A DNA stretch of 64,000 bases, taken from assembly GCA_040905905.1 (NCBI GenBank), contig JBBDQN010000051.1, forward strand, positions 124,001 through 188,000. The letters run 5' to 3'. The position numbers were made by a program, and so were the translations under genes. The notes beneath the pieces are model-generated. The model had not been told where the DNA came from. It did not search any database and worked only from the letters and a program-made list of their open reading frames with translations. Positions 16,928 to 25,837 of this stretch are shown piece after piece. How positions within the stretch are numbered: the stretch's first letter is position 1; each line of letters opens with the position of its first letter. The DNA comes from JAICND01 sp040905905 (GTDB taxonomy: Bacteria; Actinomycetota; Acidimicrobiia; Spongiisociales; ZC4RG35).

Positions 16928-17368
16928 TTACTGAGCGGCTTTGCGGGCCACCGGGGCGCCCTGCAAACGCTCGATTGCTTCTATCAACGCCGATGGCACG
17001 GCTCGTTTCTGGAGGGTGGAGGCATCGACCATTACATGCACCTTGGTGGCCTCGATCACCGTCCTCCCGCTGACCTTGTCCCAACTCTTGAGTTGGTAGG
17101 TGATCGAAGTGTTGCCAACCTGGACGACCCGTACCCCGGTCACGAGAGTTTCGAAGAGCCGGGCCGATGAGCGGAAGTCAACCTCGACGTGTCCGAGAAC
17201 GATGTCGTGGCCGGCTTTGTGAAGTTGGTCCCATGTGTCAGCGAAGGCGTCGAAAAAGTCGGTGACGGCGTCGTCCATGTACGTGAAGTAGTTACCGTTG
17301 AACACGATCCCTTGCGGATCGCAGTCGGAATAACGGATCTTGCGTTCGTAGGTGATCGGCCAGTCCAT
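16928..17368 (-). CDS. Hot-dog fold acyl-CoA thioesterase (4HBT type)
   Basis: 146 residues with the opening IRYSDCDPQGIVFNGNYFTYMDDA, the 4-hydroxybenzoyl-CoA thioesterase signature with the catalytic Asp in SDCDPQG. Length fits a single hot-dog domain acting as a dimer or tetramer. It begins 9 nt after the nitrilase stop, so the two are one transcription unit. The acyl substrate is unknown. Confidence 0.88.
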   Translation of the reverse strand: MDWPITYERKIRYSDCDPQGIVFNGNYFTYMDDAVTDFFDAFADTWDQLHKAGHDIVLGHVEVDFRSSARLFETLVTGVRVVQVGNTSITYQLKSWDKVSGRTVIEATKVHVMVDASTLQKRAVPSALIEAIERLQGAPVARKAAQ

Positions 17369-17377
17369 CTGCGAGCG

Positions 17378-18307
17378 TCAATCCTCGAACGTGGCCGGAT
17401 CGAGTCGCCGCCGATTGACGGTCAGTTGCAGAACATCCGCCCGCAGATAATGGCCGGCCGGATCGAAGTTGTGTCTCTCCCTGCGAACGAAGGAGGGATC
17501 GATGTCGGCCATTACCAAGCGTTCGTCACCCGAAACTGGCTCCACCACCCAAGACCCATCCGGTGCGGCAATCGCTGATCCACCGTCGTAGGGCAGGTCG
17601 TCGTCGACGAGGGCCGGTTCCCTTAGCGGGAAGTTCTCGTTGACCATCGAAGCCCGGAGGGTGGCGCCGGCCGACAGGACATAACACCGGCCTTCCCGAG
17701 CGATGAAGCGGGTGATGTCCCTGGTCAGGTCGCTTCCTCCGGGCCAGAGAGCAACGTGAAGATCGATGCCCTGGGCGTAGAGTGCATGGCGGGCAAGCGG
17801 AATCCAGTTCTCCCAACAGTTGAGGGCCGAGACCCGGCTTCCGCCGACCTCATGGACCCGGAGACCGTTCCCATCGCCGGCCCCCCAGACCAGGCGCTCT
17901 TCGTAGGTGGGCATCATCTTGCGGTGGGAGCCGACGATTCCCCGATCGGGATCGATCGCAACCGCCGTGCAGTAGACCGTGCCCCGGCTCTGAGACCGTT
18001 CGGTGACTCCGAGATAGGTGAAGACCCGATGGTCGCGGACTGCCGAGACGATCTCCCTCAGTTCGGGACCGTCAATGGCCACCGCCGAGTCGAGATAGAA
18101 GGCGAAGGCCTCCTTTTGGGCGGCATCATTGAAACGGGCTCCGTCGGTGACGCTCACCCAAAACGGGTAACCGCTGAGGAAGGTTTCACCAAAGGCGAGA
18201 AGCTCGACGCCCTCTTCGGCGGCGCGGCCGATCCAATCGATGACGATCTTGGTGGTGGCTTGGGCATCTCCCCATCGCGGGGAGGTTTGAGCGGCGGCAA
18301 TTCGCAT
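17378..18307 (-). CDS. Carbon-nitrogen hydrolase, nitrilase branch
   Basis: 309 residues with the Glu-Lys-Cys catalytic triad in place: GETFLSGYP, HRKMMPTYEER and SALNCWENW. The NCWENW context and TYEERLVWG are typical of true nitrilases rather than amidases. It would hydrolyse a nitrile to acid and ammonia. TAGGAT lies 6 nt before the ATG, indicating a leaderless nitrilase-thioesterase transcript. Confidence 0.88.
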   Translation of the reverse strand: MRIAAAQTSPRWGDAQATTKIVIDWIGRAAEEGVELLAFGETFLSGYPFWVSVTDGARFNDAAQKEAFAFYLDSAVAIDGPELREIVSAVRDHRVFTYLGVTERSQSRGTVYCTAVAIDPDRGIVGSHRKMMPTYEERLVWGAGDGNGLRVHEVGGSRVSALNCWENWIPLARHALYAQGIDLHVALWPGGSDLTRDITRFIAREGRCYVLSAGATLRASMVNENFPLREPALVDDDLPYDGGSAIAAPDGSWVVEPVSGDERLVMADIDPSFVRRERHNFDPAGHYLRADVLQLTVNRRRLDPATFED

Positions 18308-18313
18308 AGGGCA

Positions 18314-18319
18314 ATCCTA
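18314..18319 (-). promoter_or_regulatory. -10 box of the nitrilase-thioesterase operon
   Basis: TAGGAT on the minus strand, 6 nt upstream of the ATG at 18307, with no Shine-Dalgarno sequence. Confidence 0.45.
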
Positions 18320-19180
18320 AGGAGCCGGGCCGAGCACGGCGATCACTTCCTGGACCGGATAGGCGAGGCTGGTCACCGAGTCGGGAACCGATAGTCCCTG
18401 CCAGGGACCAGACCCCACCCTCCATCGGACCTGCCATTGGTAACGGACTTCGAAGTTGTAGGCAGAGAGTTGAGGGTGGCAACGAGGCGACGACCCCGGT
18501 GGGTCGCAGGTCTTGGTCTGATACTGGTGGCGGGCGAGACCGTCGGGATAACCGCTGAGGCTGGGAAAAGTCGAGGGAGGGAGGTTGGTTCTGGTGCCGT
18601 CGCCCCAGTCGATGGATAACACCGTCACCCAGGCCTCGACATCGAGTTGACCGAGCGGGGAGACGATCGAGTCGCCAAACGGAGGCGGCGGATCGACGGC
18701 CACGTGGGTATCGGCGCCGGTGAGACCAAACGGGATCTCGGGGTTGAGGAGGGGATCGGGCCGCTGGTGGACATAGTCTTTGACCAGATCCCAGGCGAGC
18801 ACCTCGACCGGATCCCCGTCTACCGGTTCGGAAATACACACCGGGTAGGTGACGTCGACGTTGAGGGGACCCCCGGGGATGCCATCGGAGTCATAGCCGA
18901 GAGTGGCCGATCCATCCGAGAGGCGTGTGATGATCTCCCAACCAGACCAAGACGAGCGCCAAAGCCAACAGGTGCCGTTCGAGGCTGAACCAACATCGGG
19001 GTAGAGGAACATTGGGACCTGGCCTTCGGACCCGTAGTCGACAATCTGGCCGGCGACACGACACCGAGTGACGGATTCGACCGCTCCGTACTCGTTGACT
19101 GTCTGGTCCACCCAACAGACATAGGAATCTAAATCCCCAACCTGGAATAAGACCAGCAACACCGCAACGACCAGGTTCAT
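18317..19180 (-). CDS. Secreted protein with PKD-like segment, unknown function
   Basis: 287 residues with a short signal peptide (1-14), several Cys (CWVDQ, TRCRVAG, NGTCWLWR, VCIS, KTC, RCHP) suggesting disulfides outside the cell, and SIDWGDGTR, which resembles the WGDGT core of PKD/Ig-like domains. Its ATG overlaps the stop of the upstream gene at 19177 as ATGA. I recognise no named family. Confidence 0.65.
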   Translation of the reverse strand: MNLVVAVLLVLFQVGDLDSYVCWVDQTVNEYGAVESVTRCRVAGQIVDYGSEGQVPMFLYPDVGSASNGTCWLWRSSWSGWEIITRLSDGSATLGYDSDGIPGGPLNVDVTYPVCISEPVDGDPVEVLAWDLVKDYVHQRPDPLLNPEIPFGLTGADTHVAVDPPPPFGDSIVSPLGQLDVEAWVTVLSIDWGDGTRTNLPPSTFPSLSGYPDGLARHQYQTKTCDPPGSSPRCHPQLSAYNFEVRYQWQVRWRVGSGPWQGLSVPDSVTSLAYPVQEVIAVLGPAP

Positions 19181-19758
19181 GGAGTCGTTTCTCTAACGAG
19201 ATTGTCGCAATCGTCTAGCCACCGATCGGCTGCATTGGTCCAGTCAGTAGCAAACCGCCACCCATACCTTTGGTCTGGCCACAGCACATTCACAGTCGAA
19301 TCTCCAACAATGCCAAGAAACGCCGTCATATCGACAGAGTTCTCGACAACCAGGCAGTCGGCTCGATCAAGGAGAATGACAACTTCTCGTATGCGGATTT
19401 CATCGAGAGTTGGAGCAGCGACGAAATCCAAACCCTCCATAGCTGCCACACCGGCATCGTGCCGGGGCGCTGTTGCCACAACCTCCCAAAGAGCGTCGGC
19501 GTCTTTGTTGTAGATGGCGTCAAACCAGCCAAACCACAACTCCTGGAGGATCATCTCGACCTCGGCCTGTCGCTGTTCGGCGGTAGTTGTGGACGTCGTG
19601 GTTGCAGCCGTTGTCGATGGGGATGTTGATGTGGTGGTCGACGCCGTCGCTCTAATGGTGGTCGTGGTCGGGTTCGGATCCTGCCGAATAAGAACGGCGA
19701 CCAACGCGGCCAAACCGACCACGATCGCCGCGGCCACCATCCACCGCCATCGTTCCAT
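19177..19758 (-). CDS. Membrane-anchored protein with Thr-rich stalk, unknown function
   Basis: 193 residues from ATG at 19758, which has AGGTGG about 9 nt upstream; GTG at 19770 is an alternative. One membrane helix (about 6-22), a Thr/Ser stalk (about 28-58), then an alpha/beta extracytoplasmic domain with a SnoaL/NTF2-like feel (LQELWFGWFDAIYNKDADALWEVV). The NTF2-like idea is only pattern similarity. Coupled to the secreted gene downstream. Confidence 0.6.
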   Translation of the reverse strand: MERWRWMVAAAIVVGLAALVAVLIRQDPNPTTTTIRATASTTTSTSPSTTAATTTSTTTAEQRQAEVEMILQELWFGWFDAIYNKDADALWEVVATAPRHDAGVAAMEGLDFVAAPTLDEIRIREVVILLDRADCLVVENSVDMTAFLGIVGDSTVNVLWPDQRYGWRFATDWTNAADRWLDDCDNLVRETTP

Positions 19759-19846
19759 CACAACCCCCACCTGGGTCTACAGGTCGAACTTACACCCAAC
19801 CGGGCGGCAAGTGACAGGGTGTTAGTTTTCCCAGATTTCGCGAGGG

Positions 19847-21010
19847 CTAGACCCGATCGACGGACGTGACCGTTCCGCCACCTGTTCCATGACAGATAGC
19901 CGCCAGCCCGGCGGTGTAGTCGTTGCGGCGCAGGGCGTGAAGCAACGTCACCAGGATCCTGGCCCCGGAACACCCGATCGGGTGACCAAGGGCGATGGCG
20001 CCTCCGTTGACGTTGAGTCGATCGAGGTCGACGTCGAGACGCCGGGTGAAGAGAATGCTATTGAGGGCGAACGCCTCGTTGTTCTCGAACAGGTCGTAGT
20101 CGGTGATGGATTCCCCCTGTTTCTTGAGAAGCTTCTCTACCGCCGGAATCGGCGCCTCTGGAAAGCGATAGGGCTCACCGGCCGCCCAGGACGTCCCGGT
20201 AATCCGCGCGAGTGGCGTGAGGCCGTGTTCGGCTACCGCTCGCTCGGACGCCAACAGCATCGCGGCAGCGCCATCGGAAATCTGGGAGCTGTTTCCGGCC
20301 GTCAACACACCATCGGAGCGAAACGCAGGACGAAGCGCTGCCAGGGTCTCGGTAGTGGTGTCGGCCCGAATCCCCTCATCAACATTCAGCGTTCGGACCT
20401 CGACGATCTCGTCTTCGAATAGGCCGTCGGCGGTTGCCCGGGCTGCTCGTTGATGCGAAAGCGCCGCAATGGCGTCGAGCTCGGCACGGGTAACGCCTTC
20501 TTCGGCAATCAGACGCTCGGTTTGTTCACCCATCGCCTCCCCGGATTGAGGATCGGACAAACCGTCGCGGGCCATCAGGTCGATCATCCGTGCCCCGCCG
20601 GGAGCAAACTTGTAACCCCAGCGGGCACCGGCATCCAGGGCAAAGCCAGTGTTGGACATTGTCTCCACGCCGCCGGTCAGAACCAGATCGACCTCGCCGG
20701 CCCTGATCTGGGCTGCGGCGGTGATGACTGCTGCCATCCCGGAGGAACAGACCATGTCGATCGCCATCGCATCGACACTCTTGGGGATGCCCGCCTGAAA
20801 AGCAGCCTGACGGGGAACAAGCTGACCGTGCCCACCGCGGAGAACGTGACCCATGATGATCAGGTCGAGGGCTCCCCCTTCCACCCCCGCACGATCCAAT
20901 GCGGCCGCCAGCACCGGAGCAGCCAAGTCCGGCGGAGTGAGTTCCTTGAAGGAACCGCCAAACCGCCCTATCGCCGAACGGACCGCAGAAACGACGAAGA
21001 CGTCAGACAT
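19847..21010 (-). CDS. Thiolase (acetyl-CoA C-acetyltransferase)
   Basis: 387 residues. Nucleophilic Cys88 in MVCSSGMAA; the His of NEAFA-type ENNEAFALNS and GHPIGCSGAR; and the C-terminal AICHGTGGG, where the second catalytic Cys lies. It condenses two acetyl-CoA or cleaves beta-ketoacyl-CoA. It lies just downstream of acetyl-CoA synthetase on the same strand, which fits acetate/acetyl-CoA metabolism. A TAGGCT box 7 nt before the ATG gives it its own leaderless promoter. Confidence 0.92.
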   Translation of the reverse strand: MSDVFVVSAVRSAIGRFGGSFKELTPPDLAAPVLAAALDRAGVEGGALDLIIMGHVLRGGHGQLVPRQAAFQAGIPKSVDAMAIDMVCSSGMAAVITAAAQIRAGEVDLVLTGGVETMSNTGFALDAGARWGYKFAPGGARMIDLMARDGLSDPQSGEAMGEQTERLIAEEGVTRAELDAIAALSHQRAARATADGLFEDEIVEVRTLNVDEGIRADTTTETLAALRPAFRSDGVLTAGNSSQISDGAAAMLLASERAVAEHGLTPLARITGTSWAAGEPYRFPEAPIPAVEKLLKKQGESITDYDLFENNEAFALNSILFTRRLDVDLDRLNVNGGAIALGHPIGCSGARILVTLLHALRRNDYTAGLAAICHGTGGGTVTSVDRV

Positions 21011-21017
21011 GTCGACA

Positions 21018-21023
21018 AGCCTA
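21018..21023 (-). promoter_or_regulatory. -10 box of the thiolase gene
   Basis: TAGGCT on the minus strand ends 7 nt before the ATG at 21010; no Shine-Dalgarno sequence. Confidence 0.45.
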
Positions 21024-21046
21024 CGCCAGTGTCGTCCAACTCGTTC

Positions 21047-21087
21047 TTGCGTAGATCCTCGCCGTTTTCCGGCCGGTTTCTACGCAA
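21047..21087. repeat. Inverted repeat between acs and thiolase genes
   Basis: TTGCGTAGA (21047-21055) and TCTACGCAA (21079-21087) are perfect 9-bp arms around 23 nt. It lies 14 nt past the acetyl-CoA synthetase stop. It could be a long-loop terminator or a dyad operator for the thiolase promoter; no T-run follows in the acs direction. Confidence 0.4.
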
Positions 21088-21100
21088 AAAGGGATCGGGA

Positions 21101-23056
21101 TCAGTCTTCCTGCGTGGTGGTCGCCGCCATCGCCGAGATCTCCTCGACGATGGCCTCGTTGGCCAGGGTGGTGACGTCTCCGAGTTGGCGGTTTTCTGAA
21201 ATGTCCTTCAAGAGGCGACGCATGATCTTGCCCGACCGGGTCTTGGGCAGGTCGTTGGTGAAAACGATCGACCTCGGTTTGGCAATGGTGCCGATCGAGT
21301 TGCTGACGTGGTCGCGCAACTCTTTGATGAGGGCCTCATCCCCAACCGTTTTTCCGCGAAGGGTGACAAAGGCAGCGATGGCCTGGCCGGTGATGTCGTC
21401 CTTGCGTCCGACCACGGCTGCTTCGGCTACGGCCGGATGCGACACCAAAGCCGATTCCACCTCGGTGGTCGAGATGTTGTGACCGGAGACGAGCATGATG
21501 TCGTCGACTCTTCCCAACAGCCAGAAGTAGCCATCGTCGTCCCGTTTGCAGCCGTCGCCAGGAAAGTACCGCCCGGGGAAACGACTCCAATAAGTCTGCA
21601 CAAAGCGGTCGGGGTCACCGTGGATGGTGCGGGCCATCGCCGGCCAGGGACGATCGAGGACCAGGAACCCGCCCCCGCCCAACGGCACTGAGTTCCCCTC
21701 GTCATCGACCACATCTGCTGATAGTCCCGGGAATGGCCTGGTAGCGGAACCAGGTTTGGTAGGAACGACCCCCGGCAGGGGGGTGATCATGATGGCTCCG
21801 GTCTCGGTCTGCCACCAGGTGTCGACCACCGGACAACGTTCACCACCGATCACCTGGTGGTACCAGATCCAGGCCTCCGGATTAATCGGCTCACCGACCG
21901 AGCCGAGCAAGCGGAGGGAACTGAGGTCATGCCGGGCCGGGTACTCGTCGCCCCACTTCATGAATGAGCGGATGGCGGTTGGCGCCGTATAGAGGATGGT
22001 GACCTTGTAGTCCTCGACGATCTGCCAGAGACGATCGAAGTCGGGGTGGTTGGGGGCGCCCTCATAAATCACCGAGGTGGCGCGGTTGGCGAGGGGCCCA
22101 AAGACGATGTAGCTGTGTCCGGTGACCCATCCGATATCGGCTGCGCACCAATACACATCGTCGTCGGGTTTGAGATCAAAGACCATGCTATGGCTGGCCG
22201 TGACCTGGGTGAGATAACCGCCCTGGGTATGGACGATCCCTTTGGGCTTGGCCGTGGTTCCGGAGGTGTAGAGGATGTAAAGGGGATCTTCCGCGTTGAG
22301 TTTCTCGGGCGAGCACTCGGCGGACTGGCCAGTGATGAAGTCGCCCCACCAGACGTCGCGGCCCTCCTCCATATGGACGTCGGTGCCGGTTCGCTTCAAC
22401 ACCACGACATGTTCGACAGACGGAGTTCGTACCAGGGCAACGTCGGTATTGGCCTTGAGAGGGACCGCTTTGCCCGCCCTCCAGGCTGCATCCATCGTGA
22501 TCACGACTCGGGCGTCTGTGTCGATGATCCTGTCGGCGAGAGCATCAGAGGAGAACCCACCGAAAACGGCTGTGAAGACGATGCCAAGTCGGGCGCAGGC
22601 CAACATCGCCACCGGCAACTCCGGGACCATGCCCATATAGATGGCGGCCCGGTCACCCCTCTTCAACCCGATCGACTTCAGGGCGTTGGCCAACCGGCAG
22701 ACCTCGCCGAGAAGTTCCGCATAAGTGATCGCGCGGGTATCACCTGGCTCCCCAACCCAGTGGTAGGCAACCTTGTCGGCGGAGGTAGCGAGATGGCGAT
22801 CCAGGCAGTTGTACGAAAGGTTGAGCTCGCCATCGGTGAACCATCGGTAGAAGGGCGGGTTGGAATCGTCGAGCACCACCGTCGGCTCTTTGAACCAGGA
22901 AACCCTTTCGCGCGCCTGTTGAGCCCAAAACGCCTTCCAGTCCTGCTCGGCCTCCTCGTGAATACCCGGTTGAGCGTTGGCCTGGGCGGTGAACTCCGGG
23001 CTCGGGGGAAATACCCGATCCTCTTTCAGCAGGTTCTCGAGTGGGTTGCTGGTCAC
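21101..23056 (-). CDS. acsA: Acetyl-CoA synthetase
   Basis: 651 residues, normal for Acs. AMP-binding motif YTSGTTAKPKGIVHTQGG, the WWQTETG core motif, GRVDDIMLVSGHNISTTEVESAL hinge region, and the C-terminal Lys in KTRSGKIMRR, which is acetylated in Acs enzymes. It activates acetate to acetyl-CoA through acetyl-AMP. Start GTG at 23056 with TAGGAT 9 nt upstream. Confidence 0.95.
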   Translation of the reverse strand: MTSNPLENLLKEDRVFPPSPEFTAQANAQPGIHEEAEQDWKAFWAQQARERVSWFKEPTVVLDDSNPPFYRWFTDGELNLSYNCLDRHLATSADKVAYHWVGEPGDTRAITYAELLGEVCRLANALKSIGLKRGDRAAIYMGMVPELPVAMLACARLGIVFTAVFGGFSSDALADRIIDTDARVVITMDAAWRAGKAVPLKANTDVALVRTPSVEHVVVLKRTGTDVHMEEGRDVWWGDFITGQSAECSPEKLNAEDPLYILYTSGTTAKPKGIVHTQGGYLTQVTASHSMVFDLKPDDDVYWCAADIGWVTGHSYIVFGPLANRATSVIYEGAPNHPDFDRLWQIVEDYKVTILYTAPTAIRSFMKWGDEYPARHDLSSLRLLGSVGEPINPEAWIWYHQVIGGERCPVVDTWWQTETGAIMITPLPGVVPTKPGSATRPFPGLSADVVDDEGNSVPLGGGGFLVLDRPWPAMARTIHGDPDRFVQTYWSRFPGRYFPGDGCKRDDDGYFWLLGRVDDIMLVSGHNISTTEVESALVSHPAVAEAAVVGRKDDITGQAIAAFVTLRGKTVGDEALIKELRDHVSNSIGTIAKPRSIVFTNDLPKTRSGKIMRRLLKDISENRQLGDVTTLANEAIVEEISAMAATTTQED

Positions 23057-23157
23057 GGGCGCCGCATCCTAGGACCCCAAGAATCTCCACATCCCGTTCA
23101 CGAAGCCTTCACAAGCGTTCAGGAGAGTGGGGCCATGTCCGAGAAAAGGAGATCAAA

Positions 23158-23514
23158 GTGAGTCGGACTGCTCGGATGCTCGCCATCGCGCTGGTGGTGG
23201 TTCTGGCCTCTGTCGGCGCCTACGTTGCCTACAACGTCGGCTTTGACAACGGCGCCGTGGCGGCGGCCGTGGCCGAAAACGGCAGCACCGTGGTGGTCGA
23301 CCGCGGTTACGGATGGCACGGAGGAGTTGGATTCTTCCCCTTCTTCTGGTTCTTCCCGTTCCTCTTCTTCTTCCTGCTGATTGGCGCCTTCCGTCGGGGA
23401 CCGGGACGTTGGGGGCCAGGCCCCTCGGGTTCGGGCCATGGTTGGGGACCACCACGGGAGGAAATCGAGAAGCGAATGGAGGAATGGCACACCAAGGCCC
23501 ACGAACAGGCCTGA
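23158..23514 (+). CDS. Small Phe-rich membrane protein heading a two-component operon
   Basis: 118 residues from GTG at 23158, supported by AAGGAG six nt upstream. A first membrane helix (about 5-22), a short loop, a second very Phe-rich helix (FFPFFWFFPFLFFFLLIG, about 61-78), then a Gly/Pro/Trp tail ending in a charged helix (EEIEKRMEEWHTKAHEQ). It precedes an OmpR/sensor kinase pair by 19 nt and may be an accessory sensor or an output of that system; I recognise no named family. Confidence 0.65.
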   Translation: MSRTARMLAIALVVVLASVGAYVAYNVGFDNGAVAAAVAENGSTVVVDRGYGWHGGVGFFPFFWFFPFLFFFLLIGAFRRGPGRWGPGPSGSGHGWGPPREEIEKRMEEWHTKAHEQA

Positions 23515-23533
23515 TTTCGGGAGAATGCGCCCG

Positions 23534-24214
23534 ATGAGAACGGTTCTGGTCGTCGACGACGAGCTCAAGATCACCCGCCTGGTCCGGGATTACCTGGAAC
23601 AGGCGGGTTTCGTCGTCGCCATCGCTAGCGACGGGCCGGGCGCCATCGCCGCCGCTCGCCAGATCAAGCCCGACCTAATTGTGCTCGACCTCGGTCTCCC
23701 GGGACTCGACGGTCTCGACGTGATCCGAACATTGCGGGCCAACTCGACCGTCCCGGTGGTCGTGGTCACCGCCCGCGCCGACGAGGCCGACCGGATCGTC
23801 GGGCTCGAGATGGGAGCCGATGACTACGTCGTCAAGCCGTTTTCGCCCAAGGAGCTGGTGGCGAGGGTGCGGGCGGTGCTGCGCCGGGTGGATCTCGCCG
23901 CCGAGGGGGCTGAGGTGATCAGGTCCGGCGAGCTGGTGGTCGACGTTCCCAGGCGCGAAGTGAAACTCCGGGGTCGGGTGATCGACCTGACCCCCACCGA
24001 GTTCGAGCTGGTCCAGACCCTGATCCGCCAGCCAGGTCGCGTATTCACCAGGGGCCAGCTACTGGAAGCGATCCACGGCGTGGCCTTCGATTCGTTCGAG
24101 CGGGCGATCGATGCCCACGTCAAGAACATCCGCCGCAAACTGGAACCGGAGCCGCAACGTCCCCGCTACCTCCTCACAGTGCACGGCATCGGCTACAAAC
24201 TCACCGATGCGTGA
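23534..24214 (+). CDS. OmpR-family response regulator
   Basis: 226 residues. Receiver domain (1-120) with acidic pocket VVDDE, phospho-acceptor Asp in VLDLGLPGLDG, Thr in VVVTA and Lys in DDYVVKPFSP; winged-helix DNA-binding domain (about 130-226) with LTPTEFELVQTLIRQPGRVFTR and HVKNIRRKLE. Start set at ATG 23534 because GGGAG then has normal spacing; ATG at 23525 is the alternative. Overlaps the kinase gene by 8 nt. Confidence 0.93.
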   Translation: MRTVLVVDDELKITRLVRDYLEQAGFVVAIASDGPGAIAAARQIKPDLIVLDLGLPGLDGLDVIRTLRANSTVPVVVVTARADEADRIVGLEMGADDYVVKPFSPKELVARVRAVLRRVDLAAEGAEVIRSGELVVDVPRREVKLRGRVIDLTPTEFELVQTLIRQPGRVFTRGQLLEAIHGVAFDSFERAIDAHVKNIRRKLEPEPQRPRYLLTVHGIGYKLTDA

Positions 24215-25211
24215 CCGACAGGATTGGGGGCCACCGCCCTGGTGGCCGGAAGGTGAAACCTGGCGACGGCGGCCGCCGAAGGCGATGCGGTGGGCGGGAT
24301 TCGTCTTTCTGATCCTGTTGGTCGGGATCATCATCGCCGCCGCCAACGGCTTCCCCCACCTGCTGTGGTTGTTGCCCCTGTTCTGGTTGGGCCCCGTCAT
24401 GATCGTTTTCGTCCTGCTTCGCTTCGGGCGAGTGCGGAACTTCCCGGTTCGCGAAATGATCGAGGCCGCCGGTCGCCTGGCCGACGGTGACTACACCGCT
24501 CGGGTGAGCCGGGCGACGGGTGGCCCGATGCGACGGATGATCGACTCCTTCAACGGGATGGCGGCGCAGTTGGAGGAGTCGTCACAGCAACGTCGCCGCA
24601 TGATGGCCGATCTGGGACACGAATTGCGCACGCCCTTGACGGTGATCCAGGCGGAGATCGAGGCCATGCGCGATGGCATCCGACCACGAAGCGACGACGA
24701 GTTGCGGATGCTGCTCGGTGAGACCCATCTGATGGGGCGGCTGTTGGAGGATCTCCGAACTCTTTCGTTAACCGAGGCCGGTGAGCTGCGCCTGCAACTC
24801 GAGGCGGTCGATGTGGGAGCTCTGATAGCCGAGGCCGCGGGACCTTTCGCGGATGAGGTGACGATCGAGATCGGTGCCGACGAAGGTGAGGCCCACTGTG
24901 ACCCGGTGCGAGTGCGACAGATCCTCACCAACCTGTTTGCCAATGCGGTTCTGGCGATGCCGGACATGGGAACGATCCGAGTAGCGGCGCGAAGGAGAGA
25001 GGGTTGGACTGTGGTCGTGGCCGACCAGGGCGTGGGCATTCCTCCAGAGGATCTCCCGCGTATCTTTGACCGGTTCGTCAAGTCGGCGGACTCTGCCGGC
25101 ACCGGTCTTGGCCTTTCCATCGCCCGCGATCTCGTCATCGCCCACGGAGGAACAATCGCCGCCCGTAGCGAGGTGGGGCGAGGCACCGAGATCGAGTTCA
25201 CCATTCCCTGA
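24207..25211 (+). CDS. Sensor histidine kinase, partner of the upstream regulator
   Basis: 334 residues. Two closely spaced membrane helices (about 29-47 and 51-70) with almost no external loop, HAMP (about 70-125), HisKA with LGHELRTPLTVIQ, then HATPase_c with NLFANAVLAM, DQGVGIP and GTGLGLSIARDL. The tiny external loop suggests an intramembrane-sensing kinase. Its stop and the next ATG overlap as TGATG. Confidence 0.92.
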   Translation: MRDRQDWGPPPWWPEGETWRRRPPKAMRWAGFVFLILLVGIIIAAANGFPHLLWLLPLFWLGPVMIVFVLLRFGRVRNFPVREMIEAAGRLADGDYTARVSRATGGPMRRMIDSFNGMAAQLEESSQQRRRMMADLGHELRTPLTVIQAEIEAMRDGIRPRSDDELRMLLGETHLMGRLLEDLRTLSLTEAGELRLQLEAVDVGALIAEAAGPFADEVTIEIGADEGEAHCDPVRVRQILTNLFANAVLAMPDMGTIRVAARRREGWTVVVADQGVGIPPEDLPRIFDRFVKSADSAGTGLGLSIARDLVIAHGGTIAARSEVGRGTEIEFTIP

Positions 25212-25822
25212 TGTTGTTCCTCAAGAGGTTTTGGGAACCCCTGGCGGCCGGCGAGATCACGGCCACGTTCCGTCGCTGGAAGGCACCTCAGGTTCTGCCT
25301 GGCCGGCGCTACCGGACTCCGGCCGGGATCATCGAGGTGGAGGATGTTGCCATCGTCGAGCCCAACGAGGTCACCGACAACGATGCTCGCCGAGCAGGTC
25401 ATGAGAACGCGGCCGCACTATTGGCCGACCTTCCCGAGCGGCCGGGTCTGCCGATCTACCGGGTCACTTTTCACATAGTCGAGGATCCCGATCCACGGGC
25501 GGTCCTCGCCAACTCTGACGATCTCAGTGCGATCGAGATTGCCGACATCACAAGAAGGTTGGAAAGGCTCGACCGGGCCTCAAGCCACGGTCCGTGGACC
25601 CGTCGGGTCATGCAACTGATCGCCGACCACCCGGGGCGACGGGCTCCCGATCTGGCCGAGATGTTGGGACGGGAGACGGCACCTTTCAAGATCGACGTTC
25701 GCAAGCTCAAGAACCTGGGTCTCACCCTGAGCCTCAAGGTCGGGTACAGGTTGTCGCCGCGGGGGGAGACCTATCTGCCCTTTAGCGACCCAGACCCGCC
25801 GGTTTCCGGCGGGTCTGGGTGA
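25211..25822 (+). CDS. ASCH-domain protein with C-terminal winged helix
   Basis: 203 residues. The N-terminal half (about 1-95) is ASCH-like: LFLKRFWEPLAAGEITATFRRWK, LPGRRYRTPAGIIEVEDV and YRVTFHIVEDPDPRAVL, expected to bind RNA or nucleotides. The C-terminal part (about 125-195) is helical with a winged-helix look (MQLIADHPGRRAPDLAEMLG, DVRKLKNLGL). Translationally coupled to the kinase. Its last codons lie inside a 15-bp perfect hairpin. Confidence 0.75.
   Translation: MLFLKRFWEPLAAGEITATFRRWKAPQVLPGRRYRTPAGIIEVEDVAIVEPNEVTDNDARRAGHENAAALLADLPERPGLPIYRVTFHIVEDPDPRAVLANSDDLSAIEIADITRRLERLDRASSHGPWTRRVMQLIADHPGRRAPDLAEMLGRETAPFKIDVRKLKNLGLTLSLKVGYRLSPRGETYLPFSDPDPPVSGGSG
25788..25820. terminator. 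Hairpin inside the 3' end of the ASCH gene
   Basis: A 15-bp perfect stem (25788-25802 with 25806-25820) and a 3-nt loop. It overlaps the last codons of the ASCH gene and lies between convergent genes. No U-tract follows on either strand, so it may act as a pause/insulator or 3'-end stabiliser rather than a classic intrinsic terminator. Confidence 0.65.
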
Positions 25823-25837
25823 TAAAAGCGCGTTTGG

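Noticed and set aside
22046..23161. 371-codon plus-strand frame
   Set aside because: Antisense to the acetyl-CoA synthetase gene; no motifs.
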